This document shows, piece after piece, positions 31,201 through 39,059 of a DNA stretch of 64,000 bases (position 1 is the first letter of the stretch; every line of letters starts with the position of its first letter). This DNA is from Aeribacillus composti. GTDB lineage: Bacteria > Bacillota > Bacilli > Bacillales > Aeribacillaceae. The notes under the pieces are model-generated. The model was not told the DNA's origin, did no database searches, and saw nothing but the letters and a program-made list of their open reading frames with translations. A program made the translations under genes and the position numbers. The DNA lies in contig NZ_VISS01000022.1 of assembly GCF_007827555.1 (NCBI RefSeq), positions 1 to 64,000 of the forward strand. Reading direction: 5' to 3'.

Positions 31201-31448
31201 CAATGATTTATTATGGAGTTAACTCCAGTGAAGCAGTATTAATGCGTTCATCCAATGTTCCTAGAAGTATTGCGGAAGAGATGGGACAGATGTATAAAAA
31301 TTCCCATGATATAAAATTAGCGTCGTCAGTAAGTGCAACAGCTTGGATAAATAGTCTAAAAGATGAGGATTGGAATAAAATTTCAGCAAATAAAAAGCTC
31401 TCTGGAGTAGAATATAAAGAAATTTGGAAAAAGCTAAATGGACAATAA
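28257..31448 (+). CDS. hamB: Hachiman-like helicase HamB
   Basis: The 1,063-residue superfamily 2 helicase has a long N-terminal helical region (residues 1-300). Motif I PTSSGKT is at about 331-337, motif Ia VPTRALVNQV follows, DEAH is at 442-445, motif III is LLLTPF, and motif VI GRAGRADQ begins at 697 in a Ski2-like arrangement. The C-terminal 300 residues are a family-specific helical region. It is translated 2 bp after hamA with GGAG in the hamA end as RBS. The size, order and partner fit Hachiman. A terminator follows directly. Confidence 0.78.
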   Translation: MSMKVPNHWLINTLVEQEFIESIKIADYRLIKASLSDSFFSCKNNTTIINNEKDNALIQNVLDILELAIIELQNKKLETEQEKQTFYEICQSAFILLRALPLPENEVDKIKFVYKLVAYSYLGQRWQDGRRFLLENSDVWDVDSNEEEWDLRLFKKIYLAFLYLVRKSDWKDLTQASSIITELRDEQQKFESLYLQKQKIEYARSSAFELIGLYHLAKAIDVSAEFMINGNPINIREQLDFHFEKAIDAAEASSNIEMGLVIKLLQSMLQQMIANSVWMVTQRVNSRVTKFVEYITKSNKPIFELLYPQRRAILEKGLLDPAHKAIVVDMPTSSGKTALAEFRILQALNQFSDDKGWVAYVVPTRALVNQVTNRLRRDFSPIGIKVEKVSGSLDLDLFEENLIHQNKDDFDVLVTTTEKLNLLIRNGIEKELKRPLALAVIDEAHNLEDETRGLNYEILMANIKNDCPKANFLLLTPFIPNSKELASWLDPDSPNDISIGLSWQPNDRLIGAIYPEGEGRKWKTKFETLLTDRERIQIEQKLDISSETPMDIARSSLTKSKLAVAATKQLINRKGILLICQKPRYCWNVAKELSVHLDDIDLDDELILIKKFIEAELGEDFILSRLLDKGIGVHHSGIPDEIRFLMEQLMEKGKLRVLVATTTIAQGINFPVSTIIMASYRYPYKKMPTKDFWNLVGRAGRADQGTLGVVGIVIGDEKAKKEEELNELKLYLKQSTKDLVSRLVEMVNDLEKLGDDKDLGDLLYIDSRWSQFLQYLAHMYNQTKDLDSFSANAELFLRRTFGFHSIDPSKRKILVKKVREYAQKLDTQKSYATLSDSTGFSPEAVAKTISAVNKLKLTSETWNKSNLFSSNGKLKDLMGVMLTIPEIKGSLEEIATNGGTKRKFLADIISDWVSGKTLDEISRKYFNDTSEESLTECCRAIYSKIVNAASWGMSSIIKLPVTGIDFDKLVEEEKMQIKNLPSMIYYGVNSSEAVLMRSSNVPRSIAEEMGQMYKNSHDIKLASSVSATAWINSLKDEDWNKISANKKLSGVEYKEIWKKLNGQ

Positions 31449-31469
31449 TTAATGTTAATTTTAATTATT

Positions 31470-31516
31470 AAAAGATCCCCTTCTTATTAAAAATCCTAGG
31501 GGATCTTTTGTTTTTA
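31470..31516 (+). terminator. terminator after hamAB
   Basis: AAAAGATCCCC pairs with GGGGATCTTTT (31470-31480 and 31499-31509), followed by GTTTTT. It ends the hamAB transcript. Confidence 0.8.
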
Positions 31517-31543
31517 GAAAAAAGAATTATTTTACTCTATCTA

Positions 31544-32262
31544 ATGCTAAGGAGACGATTGTATACGGTGCTAGCGAGCCATGGCGTCGCAGGCGAGCAG
31601 GCGGTGCAGCTTTATAAAAGCGACGATGATATACGCGGGCTATTGGACATGTTCAGCCGCGAAGTCGATTGCTTGATCGTTTTGACGAGCGAGCAAATGT
31701 TTCTCGTGCTGCGCACGAAGTTGTCGCCGTTCCATGTCAGCAACGACTGGATTAAGCGCCATTATCTTCGCTCAGGTGCCACGAACGGCGATTTGTACTT
31801 GCCTTATTTTACGGTGCTCGTCTTGTTTGGCAGCTTTTATGATACGTATCAAAGCCAAGAACCAACGCGGCAATTTTTAGGCATGGATGAATGGGTGCAC
31901 CTTGTCCAAGAGCGTATCGATCAATTGAAACAGCACGACCCGGACGAATTGAAACAATTAGAACAAGAGTTTTCGTACAATTGGAGACTCATTATTGAAA
32001 AATGGGATGCGATGGACGATATTAAAGAAACAGCGAAAAAGCAAAGCGGCAATACGATCAGCCGTTTAAGCTTCATCGACACGGCGCGGCGCTTTTTAAT
32101 CGACCAAGGTCTTATTGTCGATATCGGCAACCATGAAGTCGCGTTGACGGAAAAAGCAAAAACAATTGTTCAACGTTTTTCATGGAAGTCGAATACAACC
32201 GCGGGATTTTTGAATTTATTTACGGATTTGAAAGGGAGAAGGACGATGCCAGTGATCAGTAA
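31544..32262 (+). pseudogene. Wadjet type II JetB-like (DUF6063) remnant, frameshifted
   Basis: The frame encodes a MukE/JetB-like protein with SPFHVSNDWIKRHYLRSGAT, FYDTYQSQEPTRQFLGMDEW and IIEKWDAMDDIKETAKKQSG, as in DUF6063 proteins of Wadjet loci. Near 32178 one T appears to be missing from a T run: the next frame gives the proper C-terminus FFMEVEYNRGIFEFIYGFER and stops at 32262. The N-terminus may also be truncated, since GC content jumps sharply at about 31545, right after the hamAB terminator. The family name is from memory; the neighbouring jetC start supports it. Confidence 0.6.
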
Positions 32263-32308
32263 AATTCGGCTCACGAATGTTGTGTATGAAGAAGGGCGCA
32301 AACGGTAC
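32246..32308 (+). pseudogene. start of Wadjet JetC (SMC-like ATPase), truncated
   Basis: The ATG at 32246 overlaps the jetB end and opens MPVISKIRLTNVVYEEGRKR, the characteristic N-terminus of the SMC-like JetC subunit. It hits a stop at 32308, where an IS150-like end begins at 32314. About 99 percent of the gene is gone, along with jetA and jetD. Confidence 0.6.
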
Positions 32309-32313
32309 TGATA

Positions 32314-32420
32314 TGATCCCCTTATAGTAGACAGAAAAAAGAAAGCCCATTAATCTGACTATTATGGAGGGGATCTTTCTATAGGGACAAATCGAAGAAC
32401 TTTTGATTCCATTATAAACC
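32314..32420 (+). mobile_element. solo end of an IS150-like (IS3-family) element
   Basis: From TGATCCCC at 32314 the sequence matches the reverse complement of the right end of the IS at 37719-39006 over about 75 bp (TAGTAGACAGAAAAAA, AAGCCCATTAATCTG, TATGGAGG). It then continues into a diverged orfA start (IGTNRRTFDS). It truncates jetC. Confidence 0.7.
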
Positions 32421-32617
32421 TTTTCAGATTTTTGGCGTATTTTTCGACAATTATAGTATGGAATTAGGGAATTTAGTCACGATTAGATAAGTAAAAAAAG
32501 AGGTGCAATAAGCTAGCCTTTAAATTATTTTTTGTTTGAGATACGGGGGACAAATTGGGGGCAAAAGCTATTTGGAGGGCATAAAATTCACTCGGATTTA
32601 CGCTGAGATGAAAAAGA

Positions 32618-32644
32618 AAAACCCTTGATTTTCAAGGGTTTTAA
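32618..32644 (+). terminator. terminator-like hairpin
   Basis: AAAACCCTTGA and TCAAGGGTTTT pair across a short loop. A GGGGGACAAATTGGGGGCAAA block lies about 65 bp upstream, reminiscent of integrated phage or element ends, but no integrase is present. Confidence 0.5.
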
Positions 32645-32667
32645 AAATTAGCAACAATTCACAAGAT

Positions 32668-32852
32668 ATGAGGAATTGAAACCAAAAAGGGTGATGATAT
32701 GCTATCCCAAAGGCTCAAGTTTTTATCTTAACTACGAGGAATTGAAACTTTACGTCCCGATATACGACTTTGGCATCAAAAGCCGTTTTTATCTTAGCTA
32801 CGAGGAATTGAAACATAAGAATTTTTGTTCTGTTACTAAGAGGAATTGAAAC
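32668..32852 (+). CRISPR. small decayed CRISPR array 1
   Basis: Two complete 30-bp repeats (32719-32748 and 32785-32814) start GTTTTTATCTTA and end GAGGAATTGAAAC, with a 36-bp spacer between them. Degenerate half repeats end at 32682 and 32852. No leader like that of arrays 2 and 3 is present. No cas gene is nearby. Confidence 0.85.
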
Positions 32853-32885
32853 CTTCATTGCCGCAATCGCACAAACATTTCCATA

Positions 32886-33027
32886 TCAAACAAAATATTG
32901 ATTGGAGAAAGAAAGTTGTTTAATCACTTCAAATTCTGGTAATTCTAGTGATATAGAAAGCATTTACGAAACCTCCTTATGTTTGTGTGGTAGCTAACAT
33001 TATTGCCAGGTTTTCGTAAGTGTTTTC
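32886..33027 (-). mobile_element. transposase 5-prime remnant with RBS-sequestering hairpin (copy 1)
   Basis: On the minus strand a stem (GAAAACACTTACGAA, complement of 33013-33027, pairing with TTCGTAAATGCTTTC at 32956-32970) encloses AGGAGG and the ATG at 32963. The frame MLSISLELPEFEVIKQLSFS stops after 25 codons. The arrangement is repeated at 40667-40739. It looks like the first bases of an IS transposase gene, possibly ISL3-like. Confidence 0.5.
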
Positions 33028-33227
33028 TTCTTTTTTGCCAAAATCACAAAAAGTAGTGATGAATCTTTTTTTTAAAGCGAGAGAAGTGATTACCGAATCT
33101 CATTCCTAACCTATGAAGCAGGGATGAGTTTTTTAATTTAAAAATTGGAATAAAATAGCTTCCAATAGCATTTTTTTGCTATAATTTATGTAAAATTTGT
33201 AAGCGATCTAGTTTGGTGGTGAGCTTT

Positions 33228-33560
33228 TTGAAAGACTTGCAGCAAAAAATAATCGCATTTCGAGATGCTCGTAATTGGAGACAGTTTCATACTCCAAAAG
33301 ATTTAGCGATTTCCCTAACGTTAGAGGCGGGGGAATTGCTGGAAAATTTCCAATGGAAAACAAGCGAAGAAGCAGTTCAAGCTAATTTTGAAAATATTAA
33401 GGATGAACTAGCTGATGTTGTTATTTACGCACTTTTATTGTCACATGAATTAGGCATTGATTTAGAAGAAGCAATCATCAATAAAATGGAGAAAAATGAA
33501 AAAAAGTATCCGATTGAAAAAGCGTTTGGTTCAAAGAAAAAATATGATGAGCTGAAGTAG
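33228..33560 (+). CDS. MazG-like nucleotide pyrophosphohydrolase
   Basis: The 110-residue all-alpha NTP pyrophosphohydrolase has the metal-binding motifs EAGELLE and KDELADVVIYALLL (the E-x-x-E...E-x-x-D pattern of the MazG/dCTPase family). An extended frame begins at 33213, but TTG 33228 (MKDLQQKI) follows GGTGGTGAG and matches the usual start of this family. Such enzymes clean non-canonical nucleotides and sometimes lie in defence islands. Confidence 0.82.
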   Translation: MKDLQQKIIAFRDARNWRQFHTPKDLAISLTLEAGELLENFQWKTSEEAVQANFENIKDELADVVIYALLLSHELGIDLEEAIINKMEKNEKKYPIEKAFGSKKKYDELK

Positions 33561-33819
33561 TACACTGGTCAAATGCCTGTCTCCTCGAAGTTTAATGACA
33601 GAAGCTGTATTGGCTTCTGTTTTTGTTTTTATGACATGTTTTGAAGTGGTTTTTACCAAAATTAGTTAAGGTGAACATAAACGTCCTTTATTTTAAAGTA
33701 GCATTGATTTTTTTACAAATTGTAAAATTTATTTTTACAAAAAAGATATTTAGGGTATAATTATTACAGCAAGTATATTTTAAAAGAAGTTGATACTGCG
33801 GCATAAGGAGGGAGGAAAA

Positions 33820-34182
33820 ATGAACTTCTTTCAACATCGTAAGAAAATTGGCGAGAATATTGCCACTTTTATTAGGTTAAAAGGATTTTCAAAATCATCT
33901 TTTTCTAAGTTAACAAACATTTCTCGTCCAACATTAAATTTAATTCTTGCCGGGGAAATTTCAAGCCCAGTTACATTTCAAACCCATCTAAAAAAAATTA
34001 CGGCAGCTTTCAATTTGCCTGAGGATTACTTTCTGCATCCTCCTGTGATCATTCCTGAATCATGGCAGAGACCGGCTATGCAATATTCTGATCATTTACA
34101 GGAAGAAAACAGGCCGGAACATATTCAAAAGATTTTAAACGATCTTGATGACTTATTAGATATTGCCGCCATCTATCTATAA
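33820..34182 (+). CDS. XRE-family HTH regulator of the three-gene module
   Basis: The 120-residue protein has an N-terminal Cro/C1 HTH (IATFIRLKGFSKSSFSKLTN, then ISRPTLNLILAGE) and a C-terminal tail of acidic helices. AAGGAGGGAGG precedes ATG 33820; the in-frame upstream start at 33790 has no RBS. It is the first gene of a tight operon with an ImmA/IrrE-type peptidase and a PIN-like protein, and probably represses the operon. Confidence 0.8.
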   Translation: MNFFQHRKKIGENIATFIRLKGFSKSSFSKLTNISRPTLNLILAGEISSPVTFQTHLKKITAAFNLPEDYFLHPPVIIPESWQRPAMQYSDHLQEENRPEHIQKILNDLDDLLDIAAIYL

Positions 34183-34199
34183 ATGAAAGGCATGGGAAA

Positions 34200-34991
34200 A
34201 TGATGCGAATTACTAGTGAAAATCTGGATCAGACGGTCAAGCTGAACAAAGAAATCAAAGAGGAAATTGAACGACTTATTACGGTTGTGGAGACAAGATA
34301 TAAAAAAATCCGCATCCTTTCACCTGAAAAGCAGGCCCTGCAAATACTAAAAGAACACTATCTTATTCAAGTTCCTATACCTGACGAAAATTGGGGTGGC
34401 GCCATCCGGGAATTGCCTAATGGTAAGAAAGTGTTTGTCATTAACACGGCACAACCGAGGGTGTATCAGTATTTTATCTGTTGGCATGAAATCTACCACT
34501 TAATCAAAGGGATTGAAGAAAGTTCGTCCCACATAATTTCAACAGAATTTGACCTTTCTGAGAGAAAAGCAGATTATTTTGCCAGCCAAATGCTTTTAGG
34601 TCATGATGTGTATGAGTATTTTTATCAGGTGGGCCATCACTTGCCATTTGTTGAACGAATTATGCACTGCATCGATACCTTCAAAGCACCCTACAAAGCC
34701 ATCCTCATCCAACTATATGAATCAGCAGGAGAATATAAAAACGAAGAACTGCGCCAGCAAATAAAAAAGAACTTTGATATTAGAATCAGCCAGCAAGAAT
34801 TCGAGAAGATGTTCCGCAAGTTGGCCCTAGATGTATCATTGGTTCAGCCGAGCAATATTATCGACTTAGGAGCATTAGAAACAAAAATCAAAGAAAAGCG
34901 CGCAGAACATGAAGAAGTCGAAATGTATAAGGAACATGAAGAGTTTCTCAACCAATTTCGCCGGACATTAGAGGGATTGAATCATGTATGA
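34200..34991 (+). CDS. ImmA/IrrE-family zinc metallopeptidase
   Basis: The 263-residue protein has the gluzincin motif HEIYH (His96, Glu97, His100), with a third ligand likely in the following FDLSERKADYFASQMLLG helix, as in ImmA/IrrE peptidases. These cut an XRE repressor to induce target genes. The N-terminal helical segment and the C-terminal extension (residues 170-263) are outside the core. It starts 17 bp after the XRE gene and overlaps the next gene by 8 bp, so the three products are made together. Confidence 0.85.
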   Translation: MMRITSENLDQTVKLNKEIKEEIERLITVVETRYKKIRILSPEKQALQILKEHYLIQVPIPDENWGGAIRELPNGKKVFVINTAQPRVYQYFICWHEIYHLIKGIEESSSHIISTEFDLSERKADYFASQMLLGHDVYEYFYQVGHHLPFVERIMHCIDTFKAPYKAILIQLYESAGEYKNEELRQQIKKNFDIRISQQEFEKMFRKLALDVSLVQPSNIIDLGALETKIKEKRAEHEEVEMYKEHEEFLNQFRRTLEGLNHV

Positions 34992-35847
34992 GATGGTTAG
35001 CGATAGTTTTAAAGAGTTAAACAGTTTTATTACAAAAGGGCATGATTTGCGGATTTGTATACTTGACAATAATAATGTACAATTTTGCACCCAACACGAA
35101 AAATATTTTCCAGTTGACAAAATCTATGGATATTACGACCTTATTTTAGTTCCAGGCTGGGTGTATGCTGAAATTGCACAAAGTGAACATCGGCGTCAAT
35201 ATATTTCTTCTATCCCTCAACAGTTGCTTTATTTGGATGAAGAAACGGATTACCTCCCTTTGGTAGATTATCATGACTTGAAACTCATGAAAGTGTTTGC
35301 CAATGCTTCTTCTCCCGGATCGAAGCCGCATCGATATTTAAAAAAACAGATTCAAGAAGCGGAATCAGGCAGAGTAGATATTGATGATGAATGGATTGGG
35401 AATTATTATGAAAACGGCTTTGACAGCAAGGAAGAAGGGATAATAAAGAAAAACGCTGGAGAAACTTCTATTCTTGCATTGGCTTTCTTGCTTGTTCACC
35501 ATTATGGAAATAAAATTAAACAAATTTCCATTAGCACAAGTGATTTTGCGGTTGTGGAAATAAAGAAAAAAATTATGGATTATTCATCTAAACATAACTT
35601 GTTAAACGTGCCCACTATCAATCCAATCAGCTTTTTAAGTACAGATGTCCTTTTGGCGAGAGCTTTTCGGATGGGAATGATTGGAGAAATAGAACTTATT
35701 TATCTGCGAAAAAGTACGCATCGAAAAAGAGTCATCTGCATTGTTAGAAATAATGATAGTACCGTTGTTCCGGTCGATACCGTGATGGAGACGGAAGATT
35801 TTTTACAGCTGTTAAAAGGCAATGAATCTTACGATATTATTTTTTAA
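34984..35847 (+). CDS. PIN-like domain protein, possible toxin or effector
   Basis: I do not recognise a named family. The 287-residue protein shows spaced acidic residues as in PIN-type nucleases: Asp28 in CILDNNN, Glu63 in WVYAEIAQ, Glu160 in NAGETSILALAFLL and Asp187 in STSDFAVVE. The order D...E...(G)E...D, with a hydrophobic strand before each, fits a PIN fold with insertions. The C-terminal 70 residues are extra. It is translationally coupled to the peptidase gene. The role as an RNase effector released by peptidase action on the XRE protein is inference. Confidence 0.6.
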   Translation: MYEMVSDSFKELNSFITKGHDLRICILDNNNVQFCTQHEKYFPVDKIYGYYDLILVPGWVYAEIAQSEHRRQYISSIPQQLLYLDEETDYLPLVDYHDLKLMKVFANASSPGSKPHRYLKKQIQEAESGRVDIDDEWIGNYYENGFDSKEEGIIKKNAGETSILALAFLLVHHYGNKIKQISISTSDFAVVEIKKKIMDYSSKHNLLNVPTINPISFLSTDVLLARAFRMGMIGEIELIYLRKSTHRKRVICIVRNNDSTVVPVDTVMETEDFLQLLKGNESYDIIF

Positions 35848-35855
35848 GCTGAGCA

Positions 35856-35963
35856 ATGATTAAAACAGCCACCAAATTTTACGCAAACGTGAACGGACGA
35901 GAAGTCGAAGTTCTTACTGGCGATGAAGGACTAAAAGCATACGAACTCGCTAAAAGTTACTAG
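35856..35963 (+). CDS. 35-residue small frame
   Basis: An ATG frame 8 bp after the PIN-like gene encodes IKTATKFYANVNGREVEVLT and on to a stop. It could be a truncated gene or a small peptide of the same operon. No clear RBS and no recognised family. Confidence 0.35.
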   Translation: MIKTATKFYANVNGREVEVLTGDEGLKAYELAKSY

Positions 35964-35976
35964 GAGAGATGATTGG

Positions 35977-36723
35977 ATGAAGATTTACAAAGAATCTCTT
36001 AATATTTCAGTTCGCCAATGGCTTGAATTATAAAAAAATAAAGAGATTTTTCAAGAAGAAGATGTCGAGCTCATGATGATGCTTTATTATCAAACGAATT
36101 GCAAAGCGACAGGAAAACAACTTGCAAATCTTCTAAATAAAAAGAGTCATTCTGTCTTAAACCTTCAAATCGGAAGACTCGGAAAAAGAATTGTAAGCAA
36201 GCTTCAAAATGTGCAATTTCCAAGAGCAAAAGACGGCACTATTAGGTATTGGCATATCCCCTTTTTAGGAGAAGAAGATCGAAACACGTTTATTTGGCAA
36301 TTGAGGCCTGAATTAAAAGAGGCTATACGCATCTATGAAAAGGTAGACTTGAACGATAAAAGTCAAGAAACTCTTTTACCGCAAGAATTAGAAAATATCG
36401 AATTATACGAAGGCAGCAAAAAGCTGGTGGCTGTAAATCGATATGAGCGGAATCCTAAAGCAAGACAGTTATGCTTATTAAAATATGGGTACCAATGCTC
36501 TGTTTGTGAATTTGATTTTGAACAATTTTATGGCGAAATCGGTAAAAAATTCATCGAAATCCATCACATAAAACCAATAAGTGAAATAAATGAAGAATAT
36601 CGAGTAAATCCTTTCGATGATTTAAGGCCCGTATGTCCTAATTGCCACGCCATGTTACATAAAGTCAATGTTTCTATCGAGGAACTGAGACCGATTATTC
36701 AAAAAAATCATCAACAACGGTAG
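35977..36723 (+). pseudogene. HNH endonuclease with an early nonsense codon
   Basis: The frame starts at ATG 35977 after AGGAGAGATGATTGG (MKIYKESLNISVRQWLEL), hits TAA at 36031, and is then open to 36723. The C-terminal part has a McrA-like HNH domain: CSVCEFDF, FIEIHHIKPISE and CPNCHAMLH supply two Cys pairs and the His-x-x-x-His core. Internal ATGs at 36073/36076 could restart translation of a protein lacking the first 32 residues, so some activity cannot be excluded. Confidence 0.65.
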
Positions 36724-36759
36724 CTATTAAATATTTTTCAACACTGAATTTTATCATTT

Positions 36760-37275
36760 AGACAAAAAAGAAACACTCACGAAATTACATTTTCGACGCC
36801 AAAATATCGCATTGATTTTGCGGTCGAAAGAAGCAGCTATCATCGAAATTATCTACTTCAAGGACCAATGGAAGAAGATAATAACACGATGCATCGCTAT
36901 CGTGATTCTCTCGTTGTTCGCCACAATGGTTCGTACGAAAGAGCGGCACGCCTATGTGTTATTCCCTTGGTACGATGAGGATGGTTACGAAGAACATAAG
37001 CTATACAAAAGCATTAATGAAGTCAATATTGGCGGACTGCCGTTTTTGCCGAATGCTACTCGATTAGTAGAACAATTTATTGAGCGGCTCGTCGAAAAAA
37101 GTCCAGAGGAACTGCAAAAAGAAGGAATTCTCCCAAAAGGGACAATAGAGGAATGGCAGTCTTCTTTAGATGAAAAAGTGCTTGTCGGCAAGGGTCCCGC
37201 GCGAGCAAAACTACCGCGCCCATCTCCAGCACTGTTTTTATCTATTCCAGTGAAACGGTTAAAAAAGGGGTGGCA
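36760..37275 (+). pseudogene. DUF2357-type nuclease fragment
   Basis: One frame encodes TPKYRIDFAVERSSYHRNYL and MHRYRDSLVVRHNGSYERAA. After a frameshift near 36940 the next encodes YVLFPWYDEDGYEEHKLYKS and GGLPFLPNATRLVEQFIERL. This is the C-terminal nuclease part of DUF2357 restriction-like proteins. It lacks its N-terminus and is cut by an IS relic at 37276. Confidence 0.5.
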
Positions 37276-37357
37276 GGTGATTGGACACCTCGAACCTATT
37301 GTAATTAAGTTTATTATAATCTCCCTGTTCTCCGTGTCCAATTTTTAGACTAACATC
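37276..37357. mobile_element. 82-bp IS3-type relic
   Basis: TTGGACACC at 37276 and the inverted GTGTCCAATTTTTAGACTAA with ACATCAA up to 37357 are IS3-type ends. The second end resembles the termini of the element at 18589-19224. Almost all internal sequence is lost. Confidence 0.5.
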
Positions 37358-37474
37358 AAACAGCCATCGATGGTGTTTAAGGAGATTTTGCGGATGATGG
37401 ATTGAGCTAATTCGAAGTATGTTACAATGCCCGATGATAGGAATGTGATGATCAGGACGAGAGGAGAGAGCAAC

Positions 37475-37735
37475 ATGCGTTTAGACATCCGATTAGACGG
37501 CTACATCGTAAACTGCGACCAAGACCACGATGAATTTTTGGCAGCTTTCACTGAATGGCTCGAGTCAAACGGTTGGGGATACGCAGGAATGTCGCTTCCA
37601 GTGACGGAGGAAGAGGATATCGAAGTAGAAATCGAAAAAATGCTGACAAATGATCATTATAAAAAGTGGGGGACTTTTTCGTTGCCTGATGATGACGAAG
37701 ATGAGGAAGAGAGTGAAGTGATCCCTGTCAAGTAG
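37475..37735 (+). CDS. small acidic protein, C-terminus replaced by an IS end
   Basis: An 86-residue frame begins at ATG 37475 after GAGAGGAGAG. It encodes MRLDIRLDGYIVNCDQDHDE and ends in a very acidic tail. The last residues (VIPVK and the stop) are read from the left end of the IS that begins at 37719, so the natural C-terminus is lost. The family is not recognised. Confidence 0.6.
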   Translation: MRLDIRLDGYIVNCDQDHDEFLAAFTEWLESNGWGYAGMSLPVTEEEDIEVEIEKMLTNDHYKKWGTFSLPDDDEDEEESEVIPVK

Positions 37736-37789
37736 ACAGGAATAAAAAAGCACATTTAAGCAGCCTGAGTCCTATATTCATAAGGACTC

Positions 37790-38635
37790 AGATTATTTAA
37801 TTTCTTTTGGAAACGTTGGTGGTTATAAAAACGAATATATTTGTGTACGGCATCCTTGACTTCTTCAGCTTTGTGAAATGAGTACAGATGGAAACACTCT
37901 GCCTTGAAATGGCTGAAGAAGTTTTCCTGCAGGCAATGTCCAAACAGTTTCCTTTCCTGGACATACTGGCCTTTATATTGTATCTTTTTAATAGGTTGTT
38001 GTATTGACGGGATGTATATTGGAACCCCTGATCACTATGTAGAAGGAGTCCATTTACATTCCGTTTTTTATGGCTTTTTTTAGCGTGTCGATGACCAGTT
38101 TGATGTCATTTCTTTGACTGATATGGTAGGCCACGATTTCATTGTTGTATAGATCTTTAATGGCGGACAAATAGAGCTTTTGCCCATGAAAAATTAAATA
38201 GGTAATATCTGTCACCCACTTCTTGTTTGGCTTTGACACGTTGAAATCTCGGTTTAGATGGTTGTCCGAAATCACATAAGGCTCTTTCTTTCCGTAATAA
38301 GGTCGTTTCTTCCGAATCACCGCCCGGATTCTCATCTCCCTCATCAGCCTTTGTACTCGTTTATGGTTGATATCCCGTTTGTGTTTCCGTTTCAGCCAAA
38401 CTTTGACTCTCCGATACCCATAGATTCCTTTCACTTCTTCATGGCACTGTTTGATTTTTTCCTTTAGCTGCTCGTCTTCCAAGTGCTTCTGCGAAGGGCG
38501 TTCCTGTCGTTTTACCCACTTGTAATATCCGCTTCGAGACACGCCTGCTATCTCACATATTAGTTGAATCGAACCATAACACCCGGCCATTTCTTGAATG
38601 ATCGTGAACTTCCAGTGAGCTGGTACTGCTTCCAT
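37790..38635 (-). pseudogene. IS150-like transposase OrfB, broken
   Basis: The open part (193 residues) has the HTH_21 region and the start of the rve integrase domain (KKWVTDITYLIFHGQKLYLS, catalytic Asp). It stops at about 38054. The continuation carries LLLHSDQGFQYTS and MSRKGNCLDNACSKT in other frames, so the DDE triad is not in one chain. The element is probably inactive. Confidence 0.75.
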
Positions 38636-38642
38636 TCCCCTT

Positions 38643-38939
38643 TCACCTCTTTAAGAGCTTTTTTAGCATCTCTACTTCCGTCTCAAGACGCTTGATTTTC
38701 GTTTCAGGATCTTCTGGGCGAGTTCTCGGTCTTCCTTTATTTGGTCCTTTCGCTTTACCTCGTTTTTCCTCCAGACCTTGTATTCCTTCCTGTTCATAGC
38801 GTTTCACCCATCGACGTACCATGGAATGACTAATTCCCAATTCTTTTGCCACCGCTTTGTATCCCATGCCCTCTTTCAAATATAAATCCACAGCTTTCTT
38901 TTTAAACGTTGCATTATATGTTTTTCGTATTTTCCCCAT
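38643..38939 (-). CDS. IS150-like transposase OrfA
   Basis: The 98-residue protein has a helix-turn-helix (YKAVAKELGISHSMVRRWVK) and a C-terminal leucine-zipper-like helix (KIKRLETEVEMLKKLLK). It binds the IS ends and is joined to OrfB by frameshifting in active elements. Confidence 0.85.
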   Translation of the reverse strand: MGKIRKTYNATFKKKAVDLYLKEGMGYKAVAKELGISHSMVRRWVKRYEQEGIQGLEEKRGKAKGPNKGRPRTRPEDPETKIKRLETEVEMLKKLLKR

Positions 38940-39059
38940 AGAAAAATACCCTCCATAGTAGACAGATTAATGGGCTTTATTTTTTCTGGCTACTATAAGG
39001 GGATCATATAATAAAGAATGGATTGAGATTATACTCAAAAAATAGAGAGCACTTTACAC

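Larger units (their letters stand above)
37719..39006 (-). mobile_element. IS150-like element of the IS3 family
   Basis: The ends read TGATCCCTGTCAAGTAGACA at 37719 and its partner TGATCCCCTTATAGTAGCCA on the minus strand from 39006. orfA (38643-38939) is intact and orfB (from 38635) is disrupted near 38057. The flanks show no obvious target duplication, which suggests rearrangement through the element. A diverged solo end lies at 32314. Confidence 0.8.

Noticed and set aside
36812-37348. 178-residue frame as an intact membrane protein gene
   Set aside because: Its hydrophobic start is an out-of-frame reading of the DUF2357 nuclease sequence and its end is IS-relic DNA.
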